A stretch of DNA of 64,000 bases from Larix kaempferi (GCA_027924585.1 BSBM01000597.1:3418501-3482500); one strand, 5' to 3'; shown: positions 11,449-23,405, counted from the first letter of the stretch. Program-made: numbers and translations. Notes: generated by a model not told the origin, from the letters alone.

Positions 11449-12771
11449 GTAGTTGTAAGGGTTGAAGCCATTTTTCACATGGTGGTAGATGTGCTCTTCC
11501 ATGGTGAAAAAGTAAGGGCAAGAGCCTTGTCCGAATGGTGGTAGATGTGTTCTCCCATGTCGATGGTGTAAGTGTTGTATGATGTGCATCTGGGCTGTGC
11601 TCCGTGGACGATGAGATGATCTGAAGAGGACATTGCTATAATGATCAGGATGATCATGTGATGATGATGAGCATTAGGACGATGCTATGATGATGATCAA
11701 CATGATCATGCGATGATGATGTGCATCAGGATGATGTACTGTATGATTATTATCAATATGATCATGAGTATCAGGATGATACTCTGTGGCCATGGATAGA
11801 TTGTGCAGGTAGCACGTAATAGGTCCCTGGGAGATACGATAGTTTGAGCTCGGATTCTCTTGCGAGGTTTTGCTATAGGTTGGTTGCGGACAGATTGTGC
11901 AGGTAGCATGTAATATCTCCTGCGAGATCCTATAGTCTGTGCTAGGATGGTCTTGCGAGGTTTTTCTACACGTTGGCCATGGACAGGTTGTGCAGATAAG
12001 CATATAATAGCGCCTTGGGATATTTGCAGATACTCTTGCTAGGTTTTGCCTATGGCATATAATAGCCCCTTGGGAGATCTGGCAAATTCTCTTTCGAGTT
12101 TTTTCTTGGGAGGACATATACTAACGCCTTGGGAGATTTGCAGATACTCTTGCTAGGTTTTTCCTATGGCATATAATATCTCCCTTGAAGATCTGGAAAA
12201 TTCTCTTGCTAGGTTTTGTCCTATGGCATGTAATAGCGCCCATGCCCTGGGAGATCCGATAGGTTGAGTTCTGTGCTTGTAATCAGTCCTGGTATGCTCT
12301 TTTGAGGTTTTTCCATGACCACATGTAATAGCACCCTAGGAGATCCGATAGGTTGAGCTATGTGCTTGTAATCAGTCCTGGGATGCTATTTCGATGTTTT
12401 GTGGTGGTCACATGTAATAGCTTCCTGGGAGATCTTGCCAGTCGTGCTTAGGCACATAAAGGATCCTAGAATACTCTTTTGAGGTTTTTTTGACGCACGT
12501 AGTTAGTCCTCAGATCCACAATATGGCCAAAGATGATGAAGACCTACAGGAGCCTAGGCCTACATCCAGCATGAAAAAGGGTTGGCTCTGTAGAACTTCC
12601 TATGACGAGAAGAATTGAGAGATAGCACCAGTGATCGAGATGACAAGTACAGTAGTAGTGATGATGATGCTCCGTGATCCAGTGACGATGATCCATCTCC
12701 AGAATTGAAGACTTGTGCCTATATGTATTGATGACTTGTGTCAAGAGAATACCTTCCTAGTTAAGAGGGAG
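11449..12771 (+). repeat. E1 3' untranslated region with tandem repeats and polypurine tract
   Basis: The E1 interior resumes here on the + strand. It has units of about 85-90 bp built on ctgggagatccgataggttgag and tgatgatgagcat-type microsatellites, then ttaagaggga just before the LTR (about 12757-12771). No gene is present; the 147-codon minus-strand frame at 11674-12117 is a repeat by-product. Confidence 0.75.
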
Positions 12772-13405
12772 TGTTGATGTATTTGTAACTTCGGAATATA
12801 TTTACTTGTATATTGTATTTGCACTTTATTGTATCCCCAACGGAGATGTATTATTCCTCTGATTGGAAGTATCGTCAGTTGTACTTGCAAGTGTCACAAG
12901 TTATATTGTAAGTGTCGTAACTTATACTTGATGGGTTATTAGACCACCTTGATGGGGTCGTACCTGTATGAGTCATGTGGGTTAAAGGGTTATTAAACCA
13001 CCCTAGTGGGGGTCGGCCCAGTCAACATTATGTTAAGTGGTTAAGTTGGGGCCGACATAGTTAAATTTAAAAGACAAGTGAACTAGTGTATAAATAGAGA
13101 GTGTTTCTCTCTTATTTTACACATTCTCTCATTCACTCACTTAACATTAGTGAGAGAGAGGAGGAGTGCACATTAGTGTAGGAGTAGCTACTACAGTCAT
13201 CCATCTCTTGGGTTTGATCTTTGTGATCTTTGTATTGGTGCTTATTCTATCTCTATGGAAGTTGCGGGGTTTTTCACCTTCTTGGTTTTCCCCGGTGAAA
13301 TGTTTTGTGTCTCTTGCCTCTTGTTTCTTATGCTTGATGTGTTGTAAATGTTGTTCTTTCAGTTAAGATCCTAGATCTGTTGAATTAAATGATGAAAAAA
13401 TAACA
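12772..13405 (+). repeat. E1 3' LTR
   Basis: 634 bp from TGTTGATGTATTTG to ...ATAACA, with a TATA motif at about 13089-13096. It is complete, and it shows that the window starts about 11 bases inside the left LTR. Confidence 0.94.
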
Positions 13406-13406
13406 C

Positions 13407-13530
13407 ACCCTTGTTGCACTGGCATGTATCACATTCAGCCACCATATGTTGACTTGTCCTTTTCATTCCCTTCCAAAAGAATTTAAGTCGTTCCCACTCA
13501 TACGTTTTGAGGAACCCAGAGTGCCCTACC
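13407..13530 (-). pseudogene. Ty3/gypsy integrase zinc-binding fragment (insertion target of E1)
   Basis: The minus strand reads GHSGFLKTYE...MVAECDTCQCNKG, the conserved HHCC zinc-binding region of Ty3-type integrases (H in GHSG, then the CxxC pair). The frame ends at the E1 boundary on the left, so the rest of this older element should lie beyond the left edge of the window. To the right the homology is lost after about 13530. Confidence 0.75.
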
Positions 13531-15226
13531 AATGGATCCTAGGATCGTGATTATATACATAGATAGAAGGAGAGAAAATACAAAGCAAGGATGGAGTTTA
13601 AAAAAAAACCATTAGAGGTAATAAAAATTTGGCTTGTGTGACTCAAAAAAAGGATGCAGGTTGATAGGGGGAGCAGTATGGTAGCAAAGAAAAACAAATG
13701 AAGTAAAACAACGTTATGCTGTTTAGGATTGTTATTGATGCATGCTTACCTTTTATGAATTTACTAGATACATCTATTATAGCAACATTAAGGGCGGAAC
13801 TGACTAAGATGAGATAGTTAGTAAGTGGAAGTAATATACCCGCTCAAGTGATTAAATGTCCAACCATGCCAGTAAGGAATTCCCTTAGGCCTTAAAGAAC
13901 ATGTCCTCAAATCTAATATGGAAGGTCAAAATGCACGTAGAGGTTGTAAAGAAAGGGAAAGCATAGTTTATGAAGGTTAAAATGCACGCATAGGTTGTGA
14001 AGGGGGTGAAAACATGCCCGGAGATGTGACTATGTCAAGGGGATACACTAACAAATTCCCACAGACATTAAATTTTCTAGAATTCCCTCCAAGATTTCAA
14101 GGAAGTGAAGAAAATGAAGAAACTGCTCGCAACATATAGTGTAAATGCATGCTAGATTCAGTTTATGCACGCACTGAAGAAGGTAGATGCCTACAGGGTC
14201 TTGAAATAATGGAGAAATGCCTGCACTAACTAAGAATATTCCCATATGTATGAAGGTAATATCAATAAATGCACACAGATCTCAAAAACATCTACAGTCC
14301 TGAGTAGAATTATGTCCACAAATCAAGAAAATATGCCCGCAATGGATGTATGAAAAGGAGAAATACCCGCTAGGAATAAGTAAATGCCCTCATGAAATAA
14401 AACCGTCTGCAGAGGTGAAGATTCCCGCAGCAAGTGGAAAGGTCCATTTAAAATGCCCACAGCAATTTTAAGAATGCCCGCGAGCAGTGAAGAAATGCCA
14501 ACAAACATCATAAAATGCCCACAAGGATTTACAAAATGACCTCCGGGTATATTAAATGCACGCCGGGATTTAGGAAAATGCCCGCAGGGCCTCCAGAATG
14601 CAAGCAAGGGTAGTAAAGGTACAGGTAGACATAATGGCATGAGAAGTGATGAAGTATGGAAGATGTATATGCACAGTTTTAAGTGATGTTGTAGAAGAAA
14701 CTCTCTATCTATGATATCCCCATTGATTAAGTTAGGATGAATACTTGGAAAAATGAATAAATCTATCTGAAAATGTTGAGGACTATGTATTAACAAATTT
14801 GAGGAAATCAATAAGTGATTAAAGTCACAGTCAAAGGCAGAGATCAACACAAGAAAATTTTGTATGTAAAGCTGTTCAATCCTATTTTTTTGAGGTTCAC
14901 AAGACATTCAAAGAAATAAGAAGGCTGTAGACAAAGACAAAAGTAGCCAGAACTAGGGTGCTAACTGATAAAGGGTGTAGACACTAATTGAGCATAAGCT
15001 TTTTAATCAATTCTCAAACATAGGGGGAGTATATTACTTAGTCAAAACATACTTCTGTGACAGTAAGAAGCAAGTTCTCAGGGAAATCCAAGAAGCAAAG
15101 GGAAGCCAATTTCAATACAAGTATAACAACATATCAGATAGAGGGAGTAGTCAAATAAAGAAGCATTCAAAAATCATTTTTTTAGGCATTGTGAAGTCCT
15201 TGATGGACATGTATTTGACCCTTTTT
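13531..15226. repeat. Old noncoding sequence with a degenerate AATGCCCGCA repeat (about 13880-14620)
   Basis: No supported gene. Between about 13880 and 14620 the motif aaatgcccgca or aaatgcacg recurs at irregular spacing of about 25-60 bp, at least twelve times, separated by variable gaagg/aatt-rich linkers. The 194-codon minus-strand frame at 14323-14907 is largely this repeat read backwards (recurring GHF and GIL) and is not reported as a gene. The rest shows only purine-rich patches (agggggagta). Confidence 0.55.
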
Positions 15227-15291
15227 CATTAATGAAAAAGGGGGATATTGCTTAAAAAGGTTGCCATCAATGAAAAAGGGGGAGATTGATG
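15227..15291 (+). other. Paired polypurine-tract-like motifs (aatgaaaaagggggaga)
   Basis: Two near-identical purine runs, aatgaaaaagggggatattg and aatgaaaaagggggagattg, lie about 42 bp apart. Such tracts precede the 3' LTR in SIRE/Maximus-type copia elements. The following sequence (tgatgagcaagg...) could be an eroded LTR later split by E3 and E4, but I cannot trace a matching second LTR. Confidence 0.4.
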
Positions 15292-15615
15292 AGCAAGGTT
15301 GTCATTGATGACAAAGGTAAGATAAAGGATGATGATATGACAAGAAGTGACAAATATTGATGACATGGATTGATATGGGAATTGGAACACCAAATGGGTC
15401 AAATGACCCATTTTGTGGTCATTTGTGGTTTGATGGGGCCATGGAACCCTTGGTGATGTTCCATGCTACCAATTGATGATGGGATTGAAGTCCATGGAAA
15501 ACATATAGATTCATCTTGATTGAAAGTCATATGATAACCTTGAAAGAGTCCTAGAAACTCTTGCATATCATGCCTTTGGGTCTTAATACCACACATTCGT
15601 TGTTGGAGTCCACTT

Positions 15616-15620
15616 ACTTG
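15616..15620. other. E3 target site duplication (left), acttg
   Basis: acttg directly precedes the E3 LTR terminus and is repeated at 32772-32776 after the other end. Confidence 0.85.
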
Positions 15621-16257
15621 TGTTATATTTTCATCATTTAATTCAATAGATCTAGGATCTTAAGTGAAATAACAACATGTACAACATATCAATCATAAGA
15701 GACAAGAGACAAGATACACAAAACATTTCACCGGAGAAAACCAAGAAGGTGAAAAACCCCGCAACTTCCTCAGAGATAGAATAAGCATCAATACAAGGAT
15801 CACCATGATCAAACCCAAGAGATAGATATCTTCAGCAACATGCTTCTCCTCCACTTTTGTGCACCCTTCTCTTCTCTCACTAATTTGAAGTGAGTGAATG
15901 AGACAATGTGTAAAATGAGAGAGACACACTCTCTATTTCTACACATACTTTCACTTGACCTTTACTCAAGTAGGTCGGCCCCAACTTAACCACATAACAT
16001 AAGGCTGATTGGGCCAACCCCACTAGGGTGGTCTAATAACCCTTTGACCCACATAACTCATACAGGGCTGACCCCATCAAGGTGGTCTAATAACCCATCA
16101 AGTATACGTTACGACACTTACAATATAACTTGAGAGACTTGCAAGTACAACTGATGACACTTCCAATCGGAGGAATAATACATCTCTGTTGGAGATACAA
16201 TAAAGTACAAATACAATATACAAGTGAATATCTTCCGAAGTTACAAATACATCAACA
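15621..16257 (-). repeat. E3 3' LTR
   Basis: 637 bp, + strand tgttatatt...catcaaca. The minus-strand TATA motif is mutated (ctatttcta). It is followed by ctccctcttaac, the complement of the polypurine tract (16258-16272). Confidence 0.93.
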
Positions 16258-17051
16258 CTCCCTCTTAACTAGGAAGGTATTCTCTTAACACAATTCATCA
16301 ATACATATAGGTACAAGTCTTCAATTTTGGAGTTGGATCATCGTCACTAGATCATGGAGCATCATCATCCTCACTGCTGCTATACCCGTTATCTCGATCA
16401 CTAGGCTATCTCTGAATTCTTCTTGTCATAGGAAGTTCTACAGAGCCAACCCTTTTTTTTTCATGCTGGATGTAGGCCCACCACATGTAGGTCTTCATCA
16501 ACACTGGCCATACTTTGGAATCCTCAGGACTTATTACGTGCGTCACAAAACCTTGAAAGAGTATCCCGGGATCCTTTATGTGCCTAAGCACGACCCGCAA
16601 GATCTCCTAGGGTGCTATTACATGTGACCCCACCACAAAACCTTGAAAGAGCATCCCAGGACTAATTACAAGCATACTGCTCAACCTATGGGATCTCCCA
16701 AGGTGCTATTACATGTGGTCACCACAAAACCTCGAAAGATCATCCTAGGACTGATTACAAGCATACTACTCAACCTATCAGATATCCCAGGGTGATATTA
16801 CATGTGGTCATGGAAAAACCTTGAAAGAGCATCCCAAGACTGATTACCAGTGTACTGCTCAACCTATCGGATCTCCCAAGATCTTTTACATGCAACTGCA
16901 CAATCTATCCACGACCACAGAGTATCATCCTGATACTCATGATCATACTGATCATATCATCTCATCATCCACGAAGCACAACCCAGATGCACATACACAA
17001 CACTTACAGCAACGACATGGGAGAACACATCTACCACCATTCGGGGAAGTC
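16258..17051 (-). repeat. E3 3' untranslated region, proximal part, with ~88-bp tandem units
   Basis: Units with cacaaaaccttgaaagagcat, caacctatcggatctccca and ttacatgtg repeat about five times (16530-16890). They are homologous to the E1 and E2 units. No coding frame. The region is cut by G1 at 17052. Confidence 0.75.
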
Positions 17052-17056
17052 TCCAG

Positions 17057-18100
17057 TGTTATAGCTTGAAATGACACCTCTCCATCCATGATGACACTTG
17101 CTTCCCTTGGTCGCATGATGACACTTCTTGAGATCAATTTCAATCACACAACAGGACATTTGTGGATGGAGGAGTCATTTGAGACACTAAAAATGGTTGA
17201 AATTACCTCATTCTTGACCCATTTGATGTATATGACCCTTAGGAACATTTTTCCAGACCAAACCATCTCCTGAAAATGAGCAAAAAAGCCTGTTTTGGGC
17301 CATTTTTCAATATGAGCGTTGGTACATAGGCATGATAGTAGCGTGTATACCCTACTGAGCGCGACTCCACTGTTTAAATAGTAGCGTGTGTATGCGACTT
17401 TGTATACTGTAGAGTAGCGTACACCCCTATTTTGGTCAAAATCTCGAAATTCGAGTAAGTTAAGTTGGTTGGGAAACCTCTCGAGCGGTTATAACTTCTT
17501 TTCCTCTTCCTCACTGACTATATAAGGAGGGTAGAAGGGCCATGTGAGGGGACCAAGCCCAATTACAAAGTTATGCTGGAGGAATGGAGACCCTCATCCC
17601 CCTCTCTTGTGCTTCAGTTTTGGTAAACCCTAGCACAGTTGATTAGAGGCTGGAATCTTTGGAGAACAGAAGTAGGAGACCTTGAATCTAGGTTTCGTAA
17701 AGTGCCAAGTTTGAAAGAAGGTATAACTGTATGTACTTGCTTTCATTCATTAATAAAGATCAGATGTTCTTCTCTTTCCAAATATGACCTATTAATGTGT
17801 CTTAGATTTGATTATAGTTCGATGTCTCTTTATATTATGGATATCAGTATTATATATGTAGTCAAATGTATTTGAGAAAGGTATCAAGTTGTTTTGCAGG
17901 TCTGGGCATTGCGACAATGGATAAACATTGAAGAGCGAGGGAGGCAAAGCTAGGATCAACCTTCTGAATAAGGTGCCTACATCTCTAAACCCTAATCTCT
18001 TCATTTATTTATTGTATCTGCAGAATGCTTGAAAGTCTATCTTTATCACCGTAAGTTGGTAGTTTCTCCCCTGAACTATAGGTGCATTTTCCCCACAACA
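17057..18100 (+). repeat. G1 left LTR
   Basis: Begins TGTTATAGCTTG and ends CCCCACAACA (1044 bp). It contains a TATA box (tatataagg, about 17518-17526) and several tagcgtgta-type motifs. The LTR end is followed directly by gaatggtgactccactgggg. Confidence 0.93.
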
Positions 18101-18120
18101 GAATGGTGACTCCACTGGGG
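18101..18120 (+). other. G1 primer-binding site candidate
   Basis: tggtgactccactgggg starts a few bases after the LTR end, the expected place. Sites of the form tggcgactcc-gctgggg in plant Ty3 elements are matched to tRNA-Arg; I propose that type here without certainty. Confidence 0.55.
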
Positions 18121-20149
18121 AAAGCCTAACTGCTTAGGGGTATCCAAGGTCATTTCTTCAGTCTTGTTTGATGGTATTTGTTCATTTTCTTGATTAGGAT
18201 CAGTTAGTAGGCTCTGTTTGACCCTGCTACGCTTTTTACAGACCCTTCCCATCCCTTGCAAACCCTTGTGGACCCGGTTGGGGGGTTTTAACCCCATTTT
18301 TCCAACTTTTTCCACCTGTACGCTACTGTTTGTACAACACAGTAGTGCCCATATGCTACTTTTCCTCTACACAATAGTGCCCATATTGCTATGGGCGCTA
18401 GTTTCCTTCATACACAGTAGCGCTCAAAATTTGGGTTTGATTTTTTTGAGTTTTTGGGTTGTCGACCCAAATCTAAGGGCTGTGGTTGCATTTTTTGGGG
18501 TCCCTGATGACCCTAGGTCTGAGTTAAACCACTGTAAGTGGTCTCCCATCCTTGTACTGATCCTACATTCATGATTTGAACCTCTTTTGATCAATTTGGG
18601 TTTGTTTGGAAATTTTTGGGGTTTGTTGACCCAAGTTGGGGGGTTGTGGACCTGTTTGGTGTTTTGTACCGTAATTTGAGTCTGACTGAACTTGCTTGCC
18701 CCATTTCCACTGGATTTGAAACCTCTTGAGTCTTCTTGACCCTGTTTGTATCTATTTGAGTGAAATTGCTCTTTTAGGTTGGTTTCTTATCCTCCCTTAT
18801 GCTTTTAGTTTTTCTTTTGTAGTGAAAGCTCAAGTGTTTTGGCTATTGTTCAAGACCTTGTTTGCATTGTTTATATGCAGACCTAAATTTACCAAACCAT
18901 ACTTCTTCGTAGGTCATTTGCTTCGTTTGGGTTTAAAAGTAGTTTTTGTACTCTTTTCCCAATGGTTGGCATGCTTACATCAATAAGAATTTGAAAGTCA
19001 TATTTGGTAGCTTTTACTGTTTCATAAAGAGAACCTGAAAGTTTCTTTGCTTTTGTTTTGATAGTAGGGTAGTTTCAGTTTTGTTTCTTACCTTTGAAAA
19101 GCATAAAGAATTTTGATTCATTTTCTGAATAGAGTACCTTGCAAGTGGCTTAAAATATTTTAGAGTGCTTTGCATAAAAAAGAACAAGTTTTCTTTTGCA
19201 TACCTAGTTGCTTGAGTAGCTGCATTCTTAGGTTTTGAGTTTATTTTTGTACATTTAGAATTTATTTTTACCTTTTTTGCATTCGAAAGAATAAAAAATT
19301 GCATTTGCACATGCATTCTAGATCAGAATTTTAAGACTTGCATTGAAAAGAAAAAGATTTGTTTGGTGGTAAATATTTCATTTTCAGTACTCTATCTCTA
19401 TTATAACCACTCTCACACACCCACTACCCTTTTTGAGTAAGCAAGTAACCTTTAAAATGAAATCTAATAAAATGTACTAGTAACATTTTCTTTTCTAGGT
19501 TACACTACACCAACTAGTCTTGGTTAGGATCTTGGGTTTAAAACACCTTAAACCACCCAAGATCACACATTACACAAAAATCGTAGTTCGACTATCACAG
19601 GTAAATCCATTTCACTCAAAGCTTGCCTGGGATCTATGCAGTAGGTCATTGCGAGATAAGATTGTTGGGAATACTCCTCCTACTTTCTGTGTCGAGCATA
19701 CGCTAGGATTGGATCGTGTTTGGGGACTCTTTCGAGTTTCGGGCTCAGTTACCCTGCCCACACCTTCTGATTCGACCGGTGACTGTTCCCCCAGGAGTTT
19801 TCGGTGTTGTGGTATCCTTAGTATCTGACTTGAGGTTCATACACAGGTGACAGCAGAGGGTATATCTGCTGTACCTAAGACAGACGTGGGAGGAAATCCC
19901 TTGCAGGTCTTTGGGAGGGCGGTTGGGTGATTCCAGCGCTTGCACCCTTAGTCATTGTATTGTGGACCCCGGGTAACTGTCTTTCTTCCTTCGTTGATCT
20001 GTTCTGGGCCCTCATCATCCCAGACTCTTCTCCGGAAGGCATCTGTTTTCCTAGTTTGATTTACCTAGGACCTTTTTTAGTGGTGTGCTCTTTGTGCTAC
20101 TTGTTTTAGTTTTCCTTAGAGAACTTCTTGTTCATTTGAGCAAGAAACT
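18121..20149 (+). other. G1 leader, no supported gene
   Basis: About 2 kb of T-rich sequence. Short repeats such as acacagtagtgcccata occur near 18330-18420. Small frames (for example 18218-18574, 18726-18986, 19520-19828) lack recognisable domains and are not supported as genes. Confidence 0.5.
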
Positions 20150-21079
20150 ATGTCTAGCATTCTGGCGAGTGCCAATCAAGGTACCCCTATTCTGGGGGAT
20201 CCTTGTGCTGTTCCATTCATTGGAAATATTGGTGCTCCCTTAGTGGCTACTCTGAATCTTTCTGGATTCACTATTGGGCTGTTGGTTTGGTTGTTTTCCA
20301 CTCCGAATGCCTTGCATGCTCCTAACGCTTCTTTTGTGAGCACCTCAAATCAAGAGCATCAGAACCCTGTGCCTCCTTTGCCAGTAACATCTTCTCCTCC
20401 TCCTTCTACCTCATGTGGCGAAAGTAGCAATACTAGTAACCAGCAGTCTAAAAGGAATAGACAGAGGTCATGCTAGGAGAAAACTTTTAGTCACTGAAAA
20501 TCATACTGAAAGTTTTTCTTCAACCACTATCAGTCATGTTGAGGACACGTCATTGATCACTGCTAGTCATATTAATGACAAGTCACCAGTTCCTGTGAGT
20601 CATACTGGAGACACTAGACCAACAACTGCAAGTCATGCTGAGGGAGTTGACATTGTCAACAAACCAAACAAACAGAAGCTTAAGTTTGCGAGGGAGATCA
20701 CCTTACTTACTTGTGCCCTGTACTTCCAGAAGTGCAAAAAGTGTGGTCCTTAGTTCAAAAGTCTGATGCTTCTGAGCAACTAGCCTCTGTGAGTCATGCT
20801 GGGGGCAAGCTGTCATCCAATGCTAGTCATGATGAGAGTACTGACATTGTAAAGGAGTCTCGACCTATAGGACGGAAACCAAAGTTCCCTTGTAAACTTT
20901 GTAAGGGAGATCACCTTACTCACCGATGCCCTGCCATTCCAGAGGCACGAAGAGTGTGGTCCATATCTGAAGGAACCTCTGTTCCTGAGTTGTCTATAGA
21001 TTCCCTACAATCAGATCAACCTTTGGTTGATAAAGTGGTTGAACCAATGCAATCTTTGGTCGACCCCACTCTTCCTTAG
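20150..21079 (+). pseudogene. G1 gag-like region with duplicated zinc-knuckle segment
   Basis: Three overlapping frames (20150-20476, 20415-20753, 20711-21079) form a decayed low-complexity protein. It has repeated SHxxD-type motifs (SHVED, SHIND, SHTGD, SHAEG) and, at 20890-20929, CKLCKGDHLTHRC, a CX2CX3HX4C variant of the retroviral-type zinc knuckle. About 200 bp upstream a second, damaged copy of the same segment (KLKFAREITLLTC) shows a tandem duplication. Frameshifts separate the pieces. Gag/nucleocapsid-like is the best label. Confidence 0.6.
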
Positions 21080-21088
21080 GAGAGTGAA

Positions 21089-21880
21089 GTGATCGAATCG
21101 ATGCAATCTTCGACCGATCCCATCAGTCCTTCGGAGATTGATGCACCTACTGCTGAAGTCTTCTGCATTACCAGTTTGGATATTCCTGAAAAAGGGGGCA
21201 CTTCATCTATGCCATGTGAACCCCTACCAAGCCCTAGGATTGTTTCCTTTTATTGGAATAGTCTAGCCGACCCTCGTCTTCCTTCTTCGACACCTTTCCA
21301 GATAAAGGTTGATATCGAGAACCATACGGTTGATCGATGCATTGTTGATGAAGGTGCTTCTGTTAGTATCTTATCCTCTTATGCTTGGAGAGATTTGGGT
21401 TTCCCTAATGTTATTCCAGCTGTTAATTGGTCGTTGACCTTTGATAGAAGACCTAGTGAACCGATCGGATTCCTCCGTCAGGCACCTGTTACCTTGGGTG
21501 GAAAAATAGCCTTAGTTGATTTTATGGTTTTAAAGGACCCTATGGACTTTGATATGATCCTCAGGCATGATTACGTTTATGCTATGCATGCTATGGTGTC
21601 TACGCTTTTTCGTGTGATGCATTTTCCTCATAACGAAAACATTGTCACCATCGACCAGCTTGCATTCATTGATCCTCCTTATTACCCAACTGTAGACCAG
21701 TCAGATCCCTCGTCATTAAGCACTACTATGTCACATGGGACTTATGTGGCATATTGTTCCTTGAGTTCAACTGCTACTAAGAAGAAGTCTCTGAGTTCAT
21801 GCTTACCTTCTTGGGATTTAGTCCCAGCTTTTGACCAAGTGACACCTCCATCTGAATGTTTAGATATGTGTTCTATCTAG
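21089..21880 (+). pseudogene. G1 retropepsin-like protein segment
   Basis: A 263-codon frame with the pattern of a clan AA aspartic protease: IVDEGASVSILSSYAW (catalytic Asp at residue 87; DEGAS instead of DSGAS/DTGAS), then LGGKIALVDFMVL and the second-lobe hydrophobic LRHDYVYAM (usual form LGRxxxxxM). It joins in frame to the preceding gag-like frame except for a stop (CTTCCTTAGGAG at about 21077). It is followed by CFPHNEN/TIDQL-type text known from plant LTR-element polyproteins. Whether it is catalytically active is unknown; the upstream stop suggests decay. Confidence 0.65.
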
Positions 21881-21939
21881 GATGATATACTTCTTTCCGA
21901 TGAAGTTTCCTAGAGTCCATAGTACAGTCTGCCACTCAT

Positions 21940-22548
21940 TTGGATGTTGATCCAGTTGTAGTTATGTCCAACCCCGGTTTGACCTTAAAGTCTGATCTTC
22001 CTACTGTTGAGTCTTTGGACTCTCCTATAGATATGCAAATCGGTGTTCTTGCTGAGTTTGATTATGCTTCTAGAATTTTCAACTCCCATGATGATGAATT
22101 TGTTTCTCCAGATTCCATCATGTCCTTCAACTTTGATCTTCATCGTGAATTTGATCTTGTTGATTGTAAGTCCTTGGGCTTGGGTACCATAGAGTCTTCA
22201 ATTGAAAACTCTGCCTCATTTTTTCCTGTTGTTGATGATAGTGAAGTTGAAAGTATTTCTACCACAGTGACTTGTATCGGGTCTTTCTTTACATATGTTT
22301 TAGATATGATCCTGGTACTAATGTTTCTTGGAGACAGGATTCTTAGCTGGATGTATACTTGCTTACTGGTCCTTTTCAACACCTTGTGCGACCATGTCAG
22401 GTATATTCAGAACCTTGCATATAGGTTTAGGCTTCCCCACTGTTATGTTGCATTTGAACCTTTTGTTGTCCGAATTCACCAGAGGGTCGAACCTGTTGGA
22501 TATTGGTGTGTTAGCCATCTCTGTATGCATTGTGCACCGGTTCGATAG
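21940..22548 (+). pseudogene. G1 unidentified reading frame with hydrophobic segments
   Basis: A 202-codon frame with an acidic, serine-rich first half and a second half containing strongly hydrophobic stretches (around FFTYVLDMILVLMFLG and WMYTCLLVLFNTL). It sits where RT would be expected in an autonomous element. I do not recognise it. It may be residual polyprotein, a small membrane-associated frame of the family, or chance; the overlapping frames 22328-22612 and 22564-22980 continue hydrophobic text. Confidence 0.35.
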
Positions 22549-22996
22549 CAGAGCCTACCTAACATGGGTCACCCTAGTCAGCACCCTTATGCCATTCTTG
22601 TGCCCATGCTGAGTTTTTCTCATAGGCTTGGGAGCCTTTTTAGATTTACCATGACTTTGAGAAGAAGCCTCATATCTTTCTTCCTCATATATTTCTGGCC
22701 ATCCATGATAAGGCTCCCATCTTTGTGTTCAAATTTCATACACATCTATTATGATCCCGCTTGCACTAATGAGCCTGAAGCTGGCTTCCACGCTTTTAGC
22801 TCGTTATACAAGCCTCCATATCTGATCTCATTTTCACTAAGCCCTGTATCATTTTGCCCTCACAATTTGACACCTTTTACCTGGAGGAGACACACCCTAA
22901 GTGTCCTTATCTTTCTCATGTTCCTTGCATTAGGCATAGCTTTGTTCCATGCGCTTGGAGCTAGTTTTGCATGTCCCTGACACTCTTCTCCTCCCA

Positions 22997-23405
22997 TTTC
23001 GAGCATTCTTATTTACTTCGAGCTCGTTAAAAACAGTAAGTAGGTTTCGAGCATTCTTCTTTTACTTCGAGGTCGTTAAAAACAGTAAGTAGGTTTCGAG
23101 CATTCTTCTTTACTTCGAGCTCGTTAAAAACAGTAAGTAGGTTTCGATCATTCTTCTTTTACTTCGAGCTCGTTAAAAACAGTAAGTAGGTTTCGAGCAT
23201 TCTTCTTTTACTTCGAGCTCGTTAAAAACAGTAAGTAGGTTATGAGCATTTCTTCCACCTTTCCTTCGAGCTCGTTAAAAACAGTAAGGAGGCTATGAGC
23301 ATTTCTTCCATCTTCACTTCAAGCTCGTTAAAAAAAGTAAGGAAGTTATGAACATTTTCCTATCTCCTTTGAGCTCATTAAAAACAGTAAGGAGGTCATG
23401 AGTTT
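22997..23405 (+). repeat. G1 tandem repeat, ~48-bp unit
   Basis: At least eight units of about 48 bp with the core cttcgagctcgttaaaaacag and a linker cattcttcttt. The last units degrade to ttatgagcatttcttcc. The core contains the palindrome cgagctcg. Echoes (gagc...ctcgttaaaa) continue sparsely to about 23970. Confidence 0.85.

Larger units (their letters stand above)
1..13405 (+). mobile_element. E1: Ty1/copia-type LTR retrotransposon derivative, non-autonomous, interrupted by E2
   Basis: Two direct LTRs (1-625 and 12772-13405) flank an internal region with an initiator-Met-type primer site at 626 and a purine-rich tract just before 12772. The internal part holds a leader, a gag stub, an intron-like block, a broken reverse transcriptase (3425-4074) and a repeat-rich 3' untranslated region (11449-12771). 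Protease and integrase are absent. Minus-strand element E2 occupies 4163-11448, and the RNase H part of E1 is missing at that site. The first roughly 11 bases of the left LTR lie outside the window, so the left target duplication cannot be seen; the right flank is caccc. The right flank is a Ty3 integrase remnant, the original insertion target. Confidence 0.88.

Noticed and set aside
11674-12117. 147-codon minus-strand frame in the E1 3' region
   Set aside because: It consists of the 85-90-bp tandem units and (gat)n patches read in antisense; no domain.
14323-14907. 194-codon minus-strand frame
   Set aside because: About half of it is the degenerate AATGCCCGCA repeat read backwards (recurring GHF and GIL); no known domain and no neighbouring gene.
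18218-19828. Small + strand frames in the G1 leader (18218-18574, 18726-18986, 19520-19828)
   Set aside because: T-rich translations without domain resemblance or continuity; typical chance frames in a leader.
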